NCBI GenBank assembly: GCA_946480545.1
Contig: CAMLKY010000094.1
Location: 1 to 7,279, forward strand
Source: an uncultured Acidobacteriota bacterium
Lineage (GTDB): Bacteria > Acidobacteriota > Blastocatellia > Pyrinomonadales > Pyrinomonadaceae
Length of the DNA: 7,279 nt
Reading direction: 5' to 3'
Each line of letters opens with the position of its first letter. Within the stretch, counting starts at the first letter, position 1. Of this stretch, positions 6,061 to 7,279 are shown one piece after another. The notes under the pieces were generated by a model. That model was given only the letters and a program-made list of their open reading frames with translations. It made no database searches and was not told the origin of the DNA. A program made the position numbers and the translations under genes.

Positions 6061-6074
6061 ACTAATTCTTCCCC

Positions 6075-7208
6075 GTGATTTACTTCGACAACAATGCTAC
6101 AACCGCGATCGCACCGGAAGTTAGAGACGCGATGCTGCCATTTCTCGATGGTGCGTTTGGGAATCCTTCGTCGGCTCACGGTCTCGGACGCGAGGTGCGA
6201 GACGCCGTCGAACGCGCTCGTAGATCTGTGGCGGCACTTATCGGCGCGGACGCGTCGGAGATCGTCTTTACCTCGGGCGGGACCGAAAGTGACAACTGGG
6301 CAATCCGGGGCGCGTTAGCCTTGGACCCGACTCGGCGTCACGTTGTAACGACTCGGGTTGAGCACGAGGCTGTTCGAAAGCTCTGTGAGCAGCTCGAGAT
6401 GAACGGTGCGGCCGACATCACCTGGCTGGACGTCAATGAGCACGGCGAGCTGGATCTCGATCAACTTCGTTCCGCTATCCGAGGCGATACCGCCGTCGTG
6501 TCCTTGATGCTGGCGAACAATGAGACGGGAGTCTTGTTTCCCGTCACAGAGGTTGCCGAGATCGTCAAAGAGCGGTCGAATGCGCTCGTTCATGTCGACG
6601 GCGTCAACGCGGCCGGAAAGGTACCGATCCATCTGCGGAGCACTAGCATCGATCTCTTCTCGATCTCCGCGCACAAGTTTCACGGGCCAAAGGGGATCGG
6701 AGCTCTTTACATCAGAAACGGTGTCGAGCTTCCGGCATTTCTGGTCGGTGGCGGACAGGAATCGGGAAGACGGGCGACGACCGAGGCAGTTCATCAGATC
6801 GTCGGCCTCGGTGCCGCCGCCGAGCTGGTTCGCGATCTCGGGCCGATGTCGGCGGTGCGCGAATTACGCGACCGGTTGGAGGCCGCGATCCTCGAACGGA
6901 TCCCAAACACGAGCGTGAATGGAGTCAGTCAACGCCTGCCAAACACTACAAATATTTCGTTCGAGAATCTGAATGGCGAAGCGATCCTTGCCGCACTCGA
7001 TGATGCCGGTATCTGCGTATCGACCGGTTCCGCCTGCAACGCCGCGGATCACAAGGCTTCGGCGGTGCTCCAGGCGATGGACATTCCGTATTCGAAAGCG
7101 ATGGGCTCGATCAGATTCTCACTCGGACGCTATAACACCGAGGACGAGGTCGATCTGGTTGTCGGGGAAGTTGAAAGGACGGCACGGCGGCTTAGGGAGT
7201 TTGGTTAA
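6075..7208 (+). CDS. nifS: Cysteine desulfurase, NifS/IscS (class V aminotransferase) family
   Basis: This PLP enzyme converts L-cysteine to L-alanine and leaves a persulfide on its active-site Cys, which feeds Fe-S cluster assembly or tRNA thiolation. The protein is 377 aa and complete. It opens with 'MIYFDNNATT', the typical NifS-type N-terminus, which fixes the GTG start at 6075. Visible active-site residues are His97 ('VEHEAV'), Asn149 ('LANNETG'), Asp175 ('HVDGVNAAG'), the PLP lysine Lys201 ('SISAHKFHGPKG') and the catalytic Cys321 ('STGSACNAA'), followed by 'SIRFSLGRYNTEDEVD'. Two family positions differ: the Gln usual in 'DAxQ' is Asn178, and 'QERG.RSGTEN' reads QESGRRATTEA. The gene is divergent from the cyclase. 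No Shine-Dalgarno is close enough; an AGGA in the last heptamer is 14 nt away. No iscU, sufU or iscR is in view, so the symbol is family-level only and no role in nitrogenase is implied. Confidence 0.93.
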   Translation: MIYFDNNATTAIAPEVRDAMLPFLDGAFGNPSSAHGLGREVRDAVERARRSVAALIGADASEIVFTSGGTESDNWAIRGALALDPTRRHVVTTRVEHEAVRKLCEQLEMNGAADITWLDVNEHGELDLDQLRSAIRGDTAVVSLMLANNETGVLFPVTEVAEIVKERSNALVHVDGVNAAGKVPIHLRSTSIDLFSISAHKFHGPKGIGALYIRNGVELPAFLVGGGQESGRRATTEAVHQIVGLGAAAELVRDLGPMSAVRELRDRLEAAILERIPNTSVNGVSQRLPNTTNISFENLNGEAILAALDDAGICVSTGSACNAADHKASAVLQAMDIPYSKAMGSIRFSLGRYNTEDEVDLVVGEVERTARRLREFG

Positions 7209-7279
7209 CTACTTTGAGCTCTATTGTTCGGACGATTTTTGTTGGTGTGATTTGGTGTGAGTTCGTGGTTCCTAGTGCC
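7209..7279. other. Right-edge intergenic sequence, possible start of another repeat copy
   Basis: No gene is seen after the desulfurase stop. The last bases contain 'gtggttcctagt' (about 7265-7276), which resembles the outer left flank of copy A ('ctggttcctggtttctagt'). A third element may begin here, but the window ends. No intrinsic terminator for the desulfurase gene is evident. Confidence 0.35.

Overview
This window looks like a chromosomal segment of a free-living, moderately GC-rich Gram-negative-type bacterium. My best guess is Acidobacteriota of the Blastocatellia/Pyrinomonadales kind. That guess rests on remembered resemblance: the divergent MreB, the FHA-GAF-cyclase architecture, and the intergenic 'gcaaagacgcaaag' and 'gaaaccag/gaaactag' repeats. 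It has not been tested by a search. There are six protein-coding genes. Five run on the minus strand and one on the plus strand at the right end. No RNA genes, CRISPR arrays or transposase genes were seen.

Layout from left to right. Positions 1-117 (minus) hold the first 39 codons of a CdaR/YbbR-like membrane protein cut by the window edge. Positions 118-306 are almost entirely one copy of a palindromic repeat element (copy A). Positions 307-1143 (minus) encode CdaA, the membrane-bound c-di-AMP synthase. Positions 1404-2501 (minus) encode a site-2-type (M50) intramembrane metalloprotease with a C-terminal CBS pair. Positions 2502-2877 form a 376-bp gene-free stretch of short GC-rich repeats. 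Positions 2878-3951 (minus) encode an MreB-family actin, with a TATAAT box just upstream and a long hairpin at 4028-4093. Positions 4125-5849 (minus) encode an FHA-GAF-class III nucleotide cyclase. Positions 5850-6074 are a divergent intergenic region occupied by copy B of the palindromic element plus a 7-bp tandem repeat. Positions 6075-7208 (plus) encode a NifS/IscS-type cysteine desulfurase. The last 70 bases may contain the beginning of another repeat copy.

How the genes may work together. CdaA and CdaR form the known c-di-AMP synthase/regulator pair, here separated by a repeat element. Next to them lie a protease with a CBS module (a domain class that binds adenosine nucleotides, in some cases c-di-AMP), the cell-shape actin MreB and a predicted adenylyl cyclase with a phosphothreonine-reading FHA domain. 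The cluster therefore has an envelope and adenine-nucleotide second-messenger flavour. The gaps between genes are wide (173-376 bp), so they are probably not one tight operon, and the functional link is inference. The desulfurase is divergently placed and supplies sulfur for Fe-S clusters or thiolation; nothing ties it to the others.

The most distinctive non-coding feature is the palindromic repeat. Its two copies share an identical 34-nt right arm and a same-length 63-nt centre, and the repeat sits exactly in intergenic spaces, in one case supplying a gene's stop codon.
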